Positions 49,183 through 57,729 of a DNA stretch of 64,000 nt are shown here, piece by piece (positions within the stretch are counted from its first letter, which is position 1; every line of letters starts with the position of its first letter). Position numbers and translations under genes: made by a program. The notes under the pieces are model-generated. The model saw only the letters and a list, made by a program, of their open reading frames with translations, was not told where the DNA came from and made no database searches. The stretch comes from Lactococcus allomyrinae (lineage in GTDB: Bacteria; Bacillota; Bacilli; Lactobacillales; Streptococcaceae): the NCBI RefSeq assembly GCF_003627095.1, contig NZ_CP032627.1, positions 1,240,001-1,304,000 on the forward strand. Direction: 5' to 3'.

Positions 49183-50661
49183 TTATTTTCCTCCTGTGGC
49201 AAACTGCATGATTTTTTCTTGCGTTGCTTCTTCTTTAGTTAGAATACCTGATATTTTTCCCTCGTGCATGACGACGATACGGTCAGAAACTCCAAGGACT
49301 TCAGGTAAATCGCTTGATACCATAATAATTGGCACACCACGCTCGGCAAGTTCATTCATCAGTTGGTAGATTTCCCTTTTAGCACCGACATCAACACCAC
49401 GTGTTGGCTCATCTAAAATGAGGACTTTTGGTGCAATTCCAATCCATTTAGCAAGAACAACTTTTTGTTGATTTCCACCTGAGAGACTAGCGACTGACTG
49501 TTCTTCATCTGTTGCTTTTACTTTGAGTCGTTCAGAGAGTGTTTTTACGAAAGTTGTGGCTGTTTTGTCATCAAATAGTCCTCGATGCACAAAATCTTTG
49601 GTACTTGGCAAAGTGATATTGTCTTTAATACTAAAATCTAGGACTAAACCTTCTTCCTTTCGATCTTCTGTTAAAAATCCAATGCCTTCTTGAATCGCTT
49701 GGGCTGGAGTTTTAATTTTCAATTTTTTACCATTGACTCTGATTATGCCCGATTTTAGAGGGTCAATACCAAAGATTGCACGCATGACTTCGGTACGTCC
49801 AGCGCCCATCAGTCCTGCAAATCCTACGATTTCACCTGATTTTACTGAAAAAGAAATATCTGTGAATTTTTCACCTGAGAGATGTTCTGCTTCAAAGACA
49901 AGTTCACGAATTTCTGCTGTTTTCTCTGGATAATAGTCTTTAATTTCACGTCCGACCATCTTGCGAACAAGTTCGTCAACGTTGGTTTCTGCTGTTTTTT
50001 TAGTATCAATGACTAATCCATCACGCATGACGGTAACATAGTCTGTGGTTTTGAAGATTTCTTCCATACGGTGCGAAATATAAACAATCCCAACTCCTCT
50101 TTTTTTCAATCCATCAATGACTGAAAATAAACGCTCCGTTTCCCGTTCTGTCAATGCTGCTGTGGGTTCATCCATGATTAATATTTTCAAATCTGATAGA
50201 AAGCTTTTAGCGATTTCAACCATTTGTTGTTGTCCAACGGATAAGCCGCCGATTTCTGCGTCTAAATCAATACTTACACCCAGTTGCTCAAAAGCAGAAC
50301 TGGCTTTTTTACGCATGGTTTTATTGTCTAAAAGTCCAAACTTTCCTTTGATTTCACGTCCTAAAAACAGATTTTCTAAAACTGTCAGGTCTTTCCATGT
50401 ATTCATCTCTTGATGAATAAAGCTAATGCCAAACTGCTCGGCTTCCTGTGGATTAGTGAATAGTTTTGGTTGTCCATCAATCGTAATATTGCCACCACTT
50501 GCGGGAAAAAGTCCTGTTAAAATGTTCATCAAAGTAGATTTCCCAGCACCATTTTCCCCCATCAGTGCGTGAACTTCTGCCGAATTAATCGTCAAGTCAA
50601 TGGCTTCCAATACTTTGTTTGTGCCAAATGATTTGGAAATATTGCTCATCTCGATTTTCAA
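49183..50661 (-). CDS. rbsA: ribose ABC transporter ATP-binding protein (two ATPase domains)
   Basis: A 492-residue fusion of two nucleotide-binding domains. The first has MGENGAGKSTLMNILTGLFP, SVGQQQMVEIAK and LIMDEPTAAL; the second has the usual degenerate Walker A (GFAGLMGAGRTEVMRAIFG), LSGGNQQKVVLAKW and LILDEPTRGVDVG. This layout is normal for the ribose/galactose class. Confidence 0.96.
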   Translation of the reverse strand: MKIEMSNISKSFGTNKVLEAIDLTINSAEVHALMGENGAGKSTLMNILTGLFPASGGNITIDGQPKLFTNPQEAEQFGISFIHQEMNTWKDLTVLENLFLGREIKGKFGLLDNKTMRKKASSAFEQLGVSIDLDAEIGGLSVGQQQMVEIAKSFLSDLKILIMDEPTAALTERETERLFSVIDGLKKRGVGIVYISHRMEEIFKTTDYVTVMRDGLVIDTKKTAETNVDELVRKMVGREIKDYYPEKTAEIRELVFEAEHLSGEKFTDISFSVKSGEIVGFAGLMGAGRTEVMRAIFGIDPLKSGIIRVNGKKLKIKTPAQAIQEGIGFLTEDRKEEGLVLDFSIKDNITLPSTKDFVHRGLFDDKTATTFVKTLSERLKVKATDEEQSVASLSGGNQQKVVLAKWIGIAPKVLILDEPTRGVDVGAKREIYQLMNELAERGVPIIMVSSDLPEVLGVSDRIVVMHEGKISGILTKEEATQEKIMQFATGGK

Positions 50662-50665
50662 AGTG

Positions 50666-51055
50666 TCACCCCGATTGTAAAATAATATTTGAATACGGTG
50701 TATCTTCGCCTGTTCTGACCACTGCTTTTACATTGGTATTCATGGATTTAAGTTCTTCATGACTGACAAAAACAATTTCAACTTCTGCCGAAAATTTGTC
50801 AGTAATGACAGCAAGCTGGTCAGGGTTATTTTCTTTGATTTCCTCAGCTAAAAATACTTTTTCAACCAGTACATTTTCTAGATAAATATCTAAAACTTCC
50901 TGAAAACTGGGTATCCCATGCTTGAGTGCAAGGTCAATTTTTTTAATATTCTTTGGCACAGGCAGACCCAAATCTCCAATACAAACTTGATCCGTATGTC
51001 CCAGATCATCAACAATTTTGGCAAGTTCACTATTTAATATTCCATTTTTTTTCAT
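50666..51055 (-). CDS. rbsD: D-ribose pyranase
   Basis: Interconverts the pyranose and furanose forms of ribose so that RbsK can use it. The 129-residue protein has MKKNGILNSELAKIVDDLGH TD (catalytic His20), GDLGLPVP and the C-terminal VVRTGEDTPYSNIILQSGV-like motif. Its start overlaps the rbsK end by 26 bp. Confidence 0.94.
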   Translation of the reverse strand: MKKNGILNSELAKIVDDLGHTDQVCIGDLGLPVPKNIKKIDLALKHGIPSFQEVLDIYLENVLVEKVFLAEEIKENNPDQLAVITDKFSAEVEIVFVSHEELKSMNTNVKAVVRTGEDTPYSNIILQSG

Positions 51056-51935
51056 AATTTTTATGTTCCTTTATCTCTTTTAATGTTGGCATACCACCTT
51101 GAGCACCAAACTTTTGGACAGACAAATGAGAAGCAATGACGGCAAATTTAACGCTGTCAGTTACTGACAGATTTTCTGTCAGTGCAAAACCAAAGGCTCC
51201 ATTGAAAGTATCACCGGCGCCAGTTGTATCAACAACTTTTGCTTTTATAGCTGGAATGAGTTGAACTTCTTGTCCGTCATGGAAAGTCACACCAGCCACA
51301 CCCAAAGTCACTATCAGCTTGTTGGGATATTTTGTCAGCACTGACGAAAGGCTATCATCAGGGAAAAGTGCTTTACATTCATGCTCGTTTGGTGTGATGT
51401 AGTCCACAAAGTCAAACATTTCAAGGTCTGTTGGACGAGCAGGTGCTGGATTGTAAAGGACTTTTACGCCGTTTTCTCTACAAAATTTGGCGACAGCGAG
51501 ATTGGTCGCGTGTGTAATTTCGTTTTGTAAGACAACTAATTCACTATTTTTGATTATTTCCCAGCTTCCTTTTAAGCTGTCAGTACTGACAGAATTATTG
51601 GCACCAGGAATGATGATGATGCGATTATCCTCGTCAAAAAGTGTAATTTGAGCAATCCCTGTCATTTGTGGTATCGTTCCCACATTTTTAAAAAGAACAG
51701 CATTTTTCTCAAAATTTTCTGAAATACTCTGACCAAATGCGTCAGTACCTATTGCCCCAATCATATTAACCTCATGAGGTGTCAATCTTGCCATTGCAAT
51801 TGCCTGATTGGCTCCTTTTCCTCCTGGAACCATCGAAAAATCTTGTCCAAAAACTGTTTCACCAGCTTTAGGAACACGCAAAGTGCGCGTTACCAAATCC
51901 ATAGCAATACTTCCAACTACTGTTATTTTACCCAT
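51030..51935 (-). CDS. rbsK: ribokinase
   Basis: Phosphorylates ribose to ribose-5-phosphate. A 301-residue PfkB protein with GGKGANQAIAMARL and DTTGAGDTFNGAFGFAL. It carries two exact palindrome copies, at 51334 and 51579, and a spaced pair near 51172-51183 (ENLSVTDSVKF). The start is at the rbsR stop (no gap). Confidence 0.95.
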   Translation of the reverse strand: MGKITVVGSIAMDLVTRTLRVPKAGETVFGQDFSMVPGGKGANQAIAMARLTPHEVNMIGAIGTDAFGQSISENFEKNAVLFKNVGTIPQMTGIAQITLFDEDNRIIIIPGANNSVSTDSLKGSWEIIKNSELVVLQNEITHATNLAVAKFCRENGVKVLYNPAPARPTDLEMFDFVDYITPNEHECKALFPDDSLSSVLTKYPNKLIVTLGVAGVTFHDGQEVQLIPAIKAKVVDTTGAGDTFNGAFGFALTENLSVTDSVKFAVIASHLSVQKFGAQGGMPTLKEIKEHKNYEKKWNIK

Positions 51936-52912
51936 TTATTTCCTCTTTCTTATCGTATCTCTTTCAACATAATGAACAGGAAGTTCAATTCTCTTTTTTT
52001 CTATTGGCAAATCATTTGCCATTTTATAAATCAATTGTGCTGCTTCAAGACCCATTTCATAAGCCGATTGATGAATTGTGGATAAAGCAGGATAGATAAA
52101 CTGACTCATTTGGACATCATCATAACCAATAATCTGAATCTCCTCTGGAATTTTTTTACCCAAGCGATGAATTTCATGCATATATGCCATAGCATGGATA
52201 TCAGAAGGCGCAATGATTGCATCAAAATCATTCTCCAACGCAAAAACTTCTTTTGCTTCTTCTTGAATGGTATCAAAATCATAGCTCTTACTATAAAATT
52301 TCTGGAACTCTATTTTGGCTTTTTTCAGATAAGCCACGCTTGCTTTGAAGCGATTATTGATATTAGCTGCGGTGACTGGACCACTTACTACAGCGACTTT
52401 TTTACTCCCTGCATCAGCCACAACTTTTGCAGCAATCTCTCCCCCGACTCATTATCCGAGAAAACTCCAAAGTCACTTTTATGCCCTACACGGTCAACAA
52501 TGACGGCTGGGATATCTAATTCAGGAAACTCTTCTTTAAAATCATGTGTTGTAATCACCCCAGCAGCATTACTCTGAATCAATACTTTGAGATAATCCTT
52601 CTCTAGCTGATTATCCTCACCAATGTTTCCCAACATCACTCGATAACCCTTATCCTTTAAAAATTCCTCCACACCTTTTGCCAGCATTGGAAAAAAAGGA
52701 TTAGAAATATCAGGTAAAAGTAATCCCACCAACTGATTTTTCTTAGTTTTCAAGGATTGAGCCGAAAGATTAGGAATAAAATTTAATTTCTTAATTGCCT
52801 GTTCAACTTTTTTCTGCGCTTCACTGCTGATATAACCATTTTGTGCGATATAACGCGACACCGTGGACTTTGATACACCAGCTTCTTTCGCAACTTGTTT
52901 TATCGTAGCCAT
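51936..52912 (-). pseudogene. rbsR: ribose operon LacI-type repressor, frameshifted in the middle
   Basis: From the ATG at 52912 (GGGGGAG upstream), MATIKQVAKEAGVSKSTVSR gives a LacI HTH and hinge, then the effector domain to DNESG; the frame then runs off (ERLLQKLW). The rest, VADAGSKKVAVVSGPVTAAN to VERDTIRKRK, is in another frame. One missing G in the run at 52441-52445 (C5 on the plus strand) explains it: restored, the join reads ESGGEIAAKVVADAG and the protein is about 325 residues. If real, the break would leave the operon without its repressor. First gene of rbsRKDACB. Confidence 0.88.
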
Positions 52913-52952
52913 GAGCTCCCCCAAGATATAATTAGATTACAAATTCTCAAAC

Positions 52953-53041
52953 TTCTAACGTTCAAATTTGCTGTTCCATGTTTATGGGAACGTTCTCACA
53001 TTTATGACTTTAATTGTACGCGTTTTCATTTAATTTGTCAA
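52953..53041 (-). promoter_or_regulatory. rbs operon promoter, cre and operator-like sites
   Basis: TTGACA (53036-53041), 17 bp, TACAAT (53013-53018). TGAAAACGCGTACA on the minus strand (53015-53028) matches cre at 13 of 14 positions and overlaps the -10. Downstream, AACGTT-centred dyads at 52986-52999 and 52953-52966 are candidate RbsR sites. Confidence 0.8.
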
Positions 53042-53068
53042 TCTTTTTTATGTTATATTTTAATGACA

Positions 53069-53093
53069 AAAAACCTGTCAGTATACTGACAGG
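53069..53093 (-). terminator. purB terminator built from the dispersed palindrome
   Basis: CCTGTCAGTATACTGACAGG (53074-53093) followed on the minus strand by TTTTTT; it begins seven bases past the purB stop. Confidence 0.9.
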
Positions 53094-53099
53094 CTATTA

Positions 53100-54395
53100 T
53101 TAATCAAAAACACGGTCAAAAATTTCATCCACACGTTTAAGATGATAATGATAATCGAAAGCTGCATCAATATCTTCATCTGTTAAAAATTCACGAACTT
53201 GTGAATTTTCTTCAACCAATGGACGGAACATGATTTGTTCGTCCCAAGACTTTGCAGTCAGCGGTTGCACGAGGTCATAAGCAGCTTCACGTGTCATTCC
53301 CTTTTCAATCAGGAGTAACATCACGTGCTGACTATAAATCAAGCCAAAAGTTGCATCCATATTGCGTTTCATATTTTCAGGGAAAACAGTCAAATTTTTG
53401 ACGATATTGCCAAAACGATTAAGTTGATAATCAAGCAACTCCGTTGTATCTGGCGCAATAATCCGTTCCGCCGATGAATGACTAATATCACGTTCGTGCC
53501 ATAGGCTTATATTTTCAAGCGCAGTCAAAGCATGGCCACGAATCACGCGCGCAAGTCCTGTCATATTTTCAGAACCAATGGGATTACGTTTATGCGGCAT
53601 CGCCGATGAACCTTTTTGACCTTTAGCGAAAAATTCTTCAACTTCACGCTGTTCAGACTTTTGCAGACCACGAATCTCAGTCGCCATCCGCTCAATAGAA
53701 GTCGAAATCAAAGCCAAAGTTTGAAAATACTCAGCGTGCAAATCTCGAGGCAAAACTTGAGTCGAAATCTCTTGCGGGCGTGTGCCTAGTTTTCCACAGA
53801 CATACGCCTCAACAAAGGGAGGAATATTCGCAAAAGTCCCCACTGCGCCTGAAATTTTACCTGCTTCAACTCCTGCGGCAGCGTGCTCAAATCGCTCAAT
53901 ATTGCGCTTCATCTCGCTATACCAAGTGGCAAGCTTCAGGCCGAAAGTTGTCGGCTCTGCATGGACACCATGTGTCCGTCCCATCATGACGGTGTATTTA
54001 TGCTCTAAGGCTTTATTCTTCACAATCTCAGCAAAATTCGCTAAATCATGTCGAAGAATATCATTCGCCTGTTTATAAAGATAGCCATAAGCCGTATCCA
54101 CAACGTCAGTTGAAGTCAAGCCATAATGAACCCATTTACGTTCTTCTCCAAGACTTTCAGAAACCGCGCGTGTAAAAGCAACCACATCATGACGCGTTTC
54201 TTGCTCGATTTCGAGGATGCGCTCAATATTAAAAGTTGCATTTTCTCGAATTTTCTTAACATCTTCATGAGGAATTTCACCTAGTTCCGCCCAAGCTTCG
54301 TCAGCAAGGATTTCAACTTCGAGCCATGCTTTGTATTTATTTTCTTCTGACCAAATGTTCGCCATTTCTGGACGTGAATAACGACTAATAACCAC
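53100..54395 (-). CDS. purB: adenylosuccinate lyase
   Basis: Acts twice in purine synthesis, cleaving SAICAR and adenylosuccinate to release fumarate. The 431-residue protein starts at a GTG at 54395 with AGGAG upstream ([20 protein letters not shown]). It has [29 protein letters not shown] and the fumarase-superfamily signature [12 protein letters not shown] 393-bp upstream region carries a PurBox. Confidence 0.97.
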   Translation of the reverse strand: MVISRYSRPEMANIWSEENKYKAWLEVEILADEAWAELGEIPHEDVKKIRENATFNIERILEIEQETRHDVVAFTRAVSESLGEERKWVHYGLTSTDVVDTAYGYLYKQANDILRHDLANFAEIVKNKALEHKYTVMMGRTHGVHAEPTTFGLKLATWYSEMKRNIERFEHAAAGVEAGKISGAVGTFANIPPFVEAYVCGKLGTRPQEISTQVLPRDLHAEYFQTLALISTSIERMATEIRGLQKSEQREVEEFFAKGQKGSSAMPHKRNPIGSENMTGLARVIRGHALTALENISLWHERDISHSSAERIIAPDTTELLDYQLNRFGNIVKNLTVFPENMKRNMDATFGLIYSQHVMLLLIEKGMTREAAYDLVQPLTAKSWDEQIMFRPLVEENSQVREFLTDEDIDAAFDYHYHLKRVDEIFDRVFD

Positions 54396-54642
54396 TTTTC
54401 GCTCCTAATTTATCTTTTTATACTGCAAACCATTGCAAAAAGCGCAATGATTTACACTGCTTCACACCTATTTTGTTGCAAAAAAATGCACCAAAACAAT
54501 TACTATATCATACCTACTGGACTACAAACCTGTAAGAGCAAGAAACACGCTAATTGTAGCACAGCTAATAAAATGAACTTACTTATTAACTGTCCTAATA
54601 TAGTTTCAAAATCCAACAGGATTTTATATCATTTCAATATTA

Positions 54643-54728
54643 ATTATATCATTTTTCACTGACAAAATAGCATCGTCTTTCCGTCAGCACTGACAGAACT
54701 AAAAAATCGTTTGTAAAATCCGAACAAT
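54643..54728 (-). promoter_or_regulatory. candidate purB promoter with PurBox
   Basis: An extended -10 TGATATAAT (hexamer 54643-54648) has no good -35, as expected for an activator-dependent promoter. AAATCCGAACAAT at 54716-54728 matches the L. lactis PurBox AWWWCCGAACWWT exactly and is centred about 86 bp upstream of the predicted start (known sites lie near -76). A palindrome copy at 54683-54694 sits between the two. The leader to purB would be about 240 nt. Confidence 0.65.
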
Positions 54729-54763
54729 GTGAACCCTTGAAAATTAATTGGAGTTTGAAACAC

Positions 54764-54786
54764 AAAAAAAGAGTAGTTTCCTACTC
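54764..54786 (-). terminator. aroD terminator
   Basis: Arms GAGTAG and CTACTC with a GAAA loop and seven T on the minus strand. Confidence 0.9.
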
Positions 54787-54788
54787 AG

Positions 54789-55478
54789 TTAAAAAAGATT
54801 TCCCTCTAAAAGATTTAATATTTTTTCAGCTTCAACAAGTCTTATCTGCCCAGGTGCACTCGCCTTTTCGAGACTTGCAAAAGTCCAGCATGAACCCGTC
54901 AAATATCCAGAAATTCTCGAAATTCTACCCAAATCTCCCATAGCCATTGTGATAAAATTCTCACCATACTCTAATGTCAAATCTCGTGTAATCTGTAATA
55001 AATCTAGAACATCACATTCATGTTCTGGCATAACTGCCGCTTTCACGAATGCTGTTTTCTCACCGTGCATTTTAATCAATCTAGTGGTCAAATCGGTAGG
55101 CATCTCATCAAAGTTATGATAAGACAAGACAATCTTCTGACGAAAATCTGTCAGTGCTGACAATGCTCGTCCATGACTAAAATACTCGATATCAATATAA
55201 TCAGGGTCAAAATTCAGTATTTTTTCTAATATCTGAATATACTTTTTATCAGAAAGTTTTAAATTTCCACCTTCTGATGTTGTTCTTATTGTAAATAAAA
55301 TCTTATTATTCTTAAACTTCTCAAAGACTTTGGGTGCCAATATTAGAATATCATCAACTGATAAAAAATCTGCTCGCCATTCAACAATATCAGCAGAGGC
55401 ATAATTACTTACAGAAATAGCATCAAAGTCTGAAACATTTTCTATTATCAAGGGAACTACAATTTCAGTCTTTCTCAT
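54789..55478 (-). CDS. aroD: 3-dehydroquinate dehydratase, type I
   Basis: Third step of the shikimate pathway, via a Schiff base. The 229-residue protein has EWRADF (Glu33, Arg35), the catalytic His121 in LSYHNFD and Lys146 in AFVKAAVMPE, matching the type I class. A palindrome copy at 55150 encodes ALSALTD. Stand-alone gene between tRNA-Gln and purB. Confidence 0.95.
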   Translation of the reverse strand: MRKTEIVVPLIIENVSDFDAISVSNYASADIVEWRADFLSVDDILILAPKVFEKFKNNKILFTIRTTSEGGNLKLSDKKYIQILEKILNFDPDYIDIEYFSHGRALSALTDFRQKIVLSYHNFDEMPTDLTTRLIKMHGEKTAFVKAAVMPEHECDVLDLLQITRDLTLEYGENFITMAMGDLGRISRISGYLTGSCWTFASLEKASAPGQIRLVEAEKILNLLEGNLF

Positions 55479-55539
55479 GATTTTCTCCTTCCTTTATCAT
55501 TATTCTCTTGATTCTATTCTAGCATATTTTAGTAAAAAC

Positions 55540-55562
55540 AAAAAAAGGAAACCAATGTTTCC
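55540..55562 (-). terminator. terminator after tRNA-Gln
   Basis: Arms GGAAAC and GTTTCC with a T-run on the minus strand. Confidence 0.85.
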
Positions 55563-55570
55563 TTTAAGAA

Positions 55571-55642
55571 CTGGGGTAGCTGGATTCGAACCAACGCATG
55601 AGGGAGTCAAAGTCCCTTGCCTTACCGCTTGGCTATACCCCA
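55571..55642 (-). tRNA. tRNA-Gln (anticodon TTG)
   Basis: A 72-nt cloverleaf: acceptor TGGGGTA/TACCCCA with discriminator G, D arm GCCAAGCGGTAAGGC, anticodon stem GGGA/TCCC around loop CTTTGAC, and T arm GGTTCGAATCC. No CCA is encoded. A -10 TATAAT at 55668-55673 lies upstream. Confidence 0.97.
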
Positions 55643-55904
55643 ATATTTATACCATTCCCTCAAACATATTATACCAAAGGCATTCATTCTAGAGGGATAA
55701 AGCGACAAGCGAAATGACTAGTGACAACAACCAACTGATATGGTATGATGCTACTTTTACTTCATGAAATCAAACTTCACCGAATGAATCACCGTTTTAC
55801 AACAAAAATTATTCTATCAAAATTCAAGTCAAAATTCAAGCCACAACCTTTTCATTTTTGTTGAAAAAAGCGCAAAAAAAGCATGAAATTAATAATTTTC
55901 CTGC

Positions 55905-56108
55905 TTAGATTGATAAATTATAAGCCTTAATTGCTTCCTCAAGAGCATCTTCAAATGTTCGAGCAACGGCAATTTCTTTACCTGACATCACCACCACAAA
56001 TGTTCCAAACTCTTCTTTAATTTCGGCAATGGTTTTCTTACCAAGATTAATTACGGCACCAGTTGCCGTATCAATAACTTCAAGTTCTGTATCTTTTTTC
56101 TTTGACAT
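55905..56108 (-). CDS. DUF2969 family protein
   Basis: A 67-residue small protein with the Lactobacillales DUF2969 pattern: basic start MSKKKDTELEV, GKKTIAEIKEEFGTFVVVMS in the middle and an alpha-helical C-terminus FEDALEEAIKAYNL. Cytoplasmic, function unknown. It is downstream of trxA, beyond a terminator. Confidence 0.85.
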   Translation of the reverse strand: MSKKKDTELEVIDTATGAVINLGKKTIAEIKEEFGTFVVVMSGKEIAVARTFEDALEEAIKAYNLSI

Positions 56109-56145
56109 AGAGTTATTTTACTATAAAATATGAAAAATCACAATA

Positions 56146-56168
56146 GAAAAAAGCGAGCTTTCACTCGC
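56146..56168 (-). terminator. trxA terminator
   Basis: Arms GCGAG and CTCGC (56153-56168) followed by TTTTTT on the minus strand. Confidence 0.88.
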
Positions 56169-56178
56169 CTCATTCTGC

Positions 56179-56493
56179 TTATGATAACTCAGCGATTACA
56201 GCTTTAAGTTGTGCTTTACTTTGCACACCAACAATACGTTTCACTTCTTCACCATCTTTTTTGAACATCAAAGTTGGGATAGACATGATGCCAAATCCTT
56301 GAGCTGTTGCTGGATTTTCATCAACATCCATCTTGCAAATTTTGAGTTCTGATTCATCAAGTTCTTCAGAAAGTTGTTCCAAAATTGGCGCTTGCATACG
56401 ACATGGACCACACCAAGTTGCCCAAAAGTCAATTAAAACAAGTCCTTCTTTTGTTTCTTCTTCAAATGTTGCATCTGTAATATTGTATTCCAT
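56179..56493 (-). CDS. trxA: thioredoxin
   Basis: General protein disulfide reductase, 104 residues. The active site is WCGPC (Cys28, Cys31), with [16 protein letters not shown] and the cis-proline in [13 protein letters not shown]. The ATG at 56493 ([13 protein letters not shown]) follows AGGAGAAG; an in-frame upstream ATG has no ribosome site. Confidence 0.96.
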   Translation of the reverse strand: MEYNITDATFEEETKEGLVLIDFWATWCGPCRMQAPILEQLSEELDESELKICKMDVDENPATAQGFGIMSIPTLMFKKDGEEVKRIVGVQSKAQLKAVIAELS

Positions 56494-56674
56494 TTCTTCT
56501 CCTGTAATACTCAATGTATGAAAGAATTATTCCAAGTTCTAATTCTTTCCTCAATTTATTTGGAAATTTTTGGGTGTATGGCACTTCAGAATCTATGCAT
56601 AAGAAACTATAGCTAACTCCGTTACAATAGATTGGTGTTACTAGGCAACTTTATGGCAAAAAACATTGCCATGA

Positions 56675-56875
56675 TATACTTCGTTCTCCGAACGGTCTAC
56701 GTTCGTTTTTCACACCACTCCACTATCCGTTTGCTTGACCGTTAAAGCAGCAGAGGCAAAAGATTACAGTTACCACTAACCACTTCGTCTTATCGTTTCA
56801 GCAATGTAGAGCGAATGGACAACTGTGGTATAAAACCTTACCAGATTTTAAAGTGGAACTAGTATAAAATCTAAA
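56675..56875. repeat. intergenic repeat, family B (upstream of trxA)
   Basis: Contains GTTCTCCGAACGGTCTACG, CTATCCGTTTGCTTGACCG, AAAGCAGCAGAGGCAAAAGA, AGAGCGAATGGACAAC and a closing GGAACTAGTATAAAA. It lies between trxA and the unassigned RNA gene; 56494-56674 shows nothing I can name. Confidence 0.65.
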
Positions 56876-56961
56876 TTCCAAGTATGACGTCAACTTATCC
56901 CAATACATCTATTCTAGTGTATTTTAGTTTATATTTCAAGGAAACTGACTTTTTTACACCG

Positions 56962-57411
56962 AAAAAAACCTGCCTTTATCAAGGCAGGTACATGGTCCTA
57001 GATTTTCTATCGTCTACACTTAAATACATCCTTTCGACACTTCTCTGCAGACAATACACCCATCTCTTCTCTGCAATATTGAAGAGAGAGGAACTAAGGT
57101 TGGGCAAATCTTACTCGACTTACCTTTGGAATAGGTTTGCGCTTGTTCGCTAACCACTATCCTATATCGCTTATTCGTTATACAACCCTCAATAAATTGG
57201 AGTTGCCTGCAATATCATACCCAGAGCAACGCCATGCTGATATAGTCCACCAACGAACCATTCTCCAAATTCGAGGTAGAAGTGGAAACAATACAGTTAA
57301 CACCAATGTCGCCCCGACACCATCCCTTGTGTTAACTTATGACTAGCTTTCACGCTCACTTTCCTTGAAAATCTAGTTCCTTCAAAAGATAAATTACCTT
57401 TATCTTTCTTT
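56962..57411 (-). ncRNA. unassigned structured non-coding RNA, about 450 nt
   Basis: It runs from a strong promoter (57418-57445) to a strong terminator (arms ACCTGCC/GGCAGGT at 56968-56989, then seven T). CTAGATTTTC at 57376-57367 is fully complementary to GAAAATCTAG at 57007-56998, closing a domain of about 380 nt. Inside are GTTAACAC/GTGTTAAC enclosing TGTCG/CGACA, TTGGAG/CTCCAA and CTCTTC/GAAGAG-type helices. No long reading frame with a ribosome site runs in this direction. Landmarks of RNase P RNA (GAGGAAAGTCC), tmRNA (TTCGACAG, tag sequence), 6S and SRP RNA are missing. Function unknown. Confidence 0.75.
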
Positions 57412-57417
57412 AATATT

Positions 57418-57445
57418 ATTATATCAAAATTCAGACAATTGGCAA
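57418..57445 (-). promoter_or_regulatory. promoter of the unassigned RNA
   Basis: TTGCCA (57440-57445), 16 bp, extended -10 TGATATAAT (hexamer 57418-57423). Confidence 0.8.
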
Positions 57446-57670
57446 AATAATATGCTTATAACCTATTCTCATAAAATTCCTTCTATCATTTTTGTCCAGA
57501 AAGTTAGATAAATTGAACAAAATGGAGCATTTTCACTCGAAAATATGTGTGCGCAGAGAATCTTGAAAATCGTAACTCCAAAACTACAGCTTGACTTACA
57601 GCTTTAGTCGCATAGCAAGTGGACAGCGGAGCAACGTTGAATCCAAAGCGTCACATCTCCACACTAATTT

Positions 57671-57686
57671 TGCGTAAAAATACGCA
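57671..57686 (-). terminator. weak hairpin downstream of mutS2
   Basis: Arms TGCGTA and TACGCA with an all-T/A loop, followed by AAAATTAG on the minus strand; a poor U-tract makes termination uncertain. 57446-57670 contains short repeat-like sequence (AAGTGGACAGCGGAGCAACG) and no gene. Confidence 0.4.
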
Positions 57687-57729
57687 ACATAATGGACAAT
57701 ATTTTCTCTGAAAATAACTGCTTATTATT

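Noticed and set aside
56884-57346. Two plus-strand frames over the structured RNA
   Set aside because: No ribosome sites, no family likeness, and they oppose a promoter-to-terminator RNA.
56962-57411. RNase P RNA, tmRNA, 6S RNA or group I intron as identity of the structured RNA
   Set aside because: The conserved RNase P and tmRNA words are missing, 6S is much shorter, and the single GATATAGTCC match to a group I core word is on the opposite strand to the promoter.
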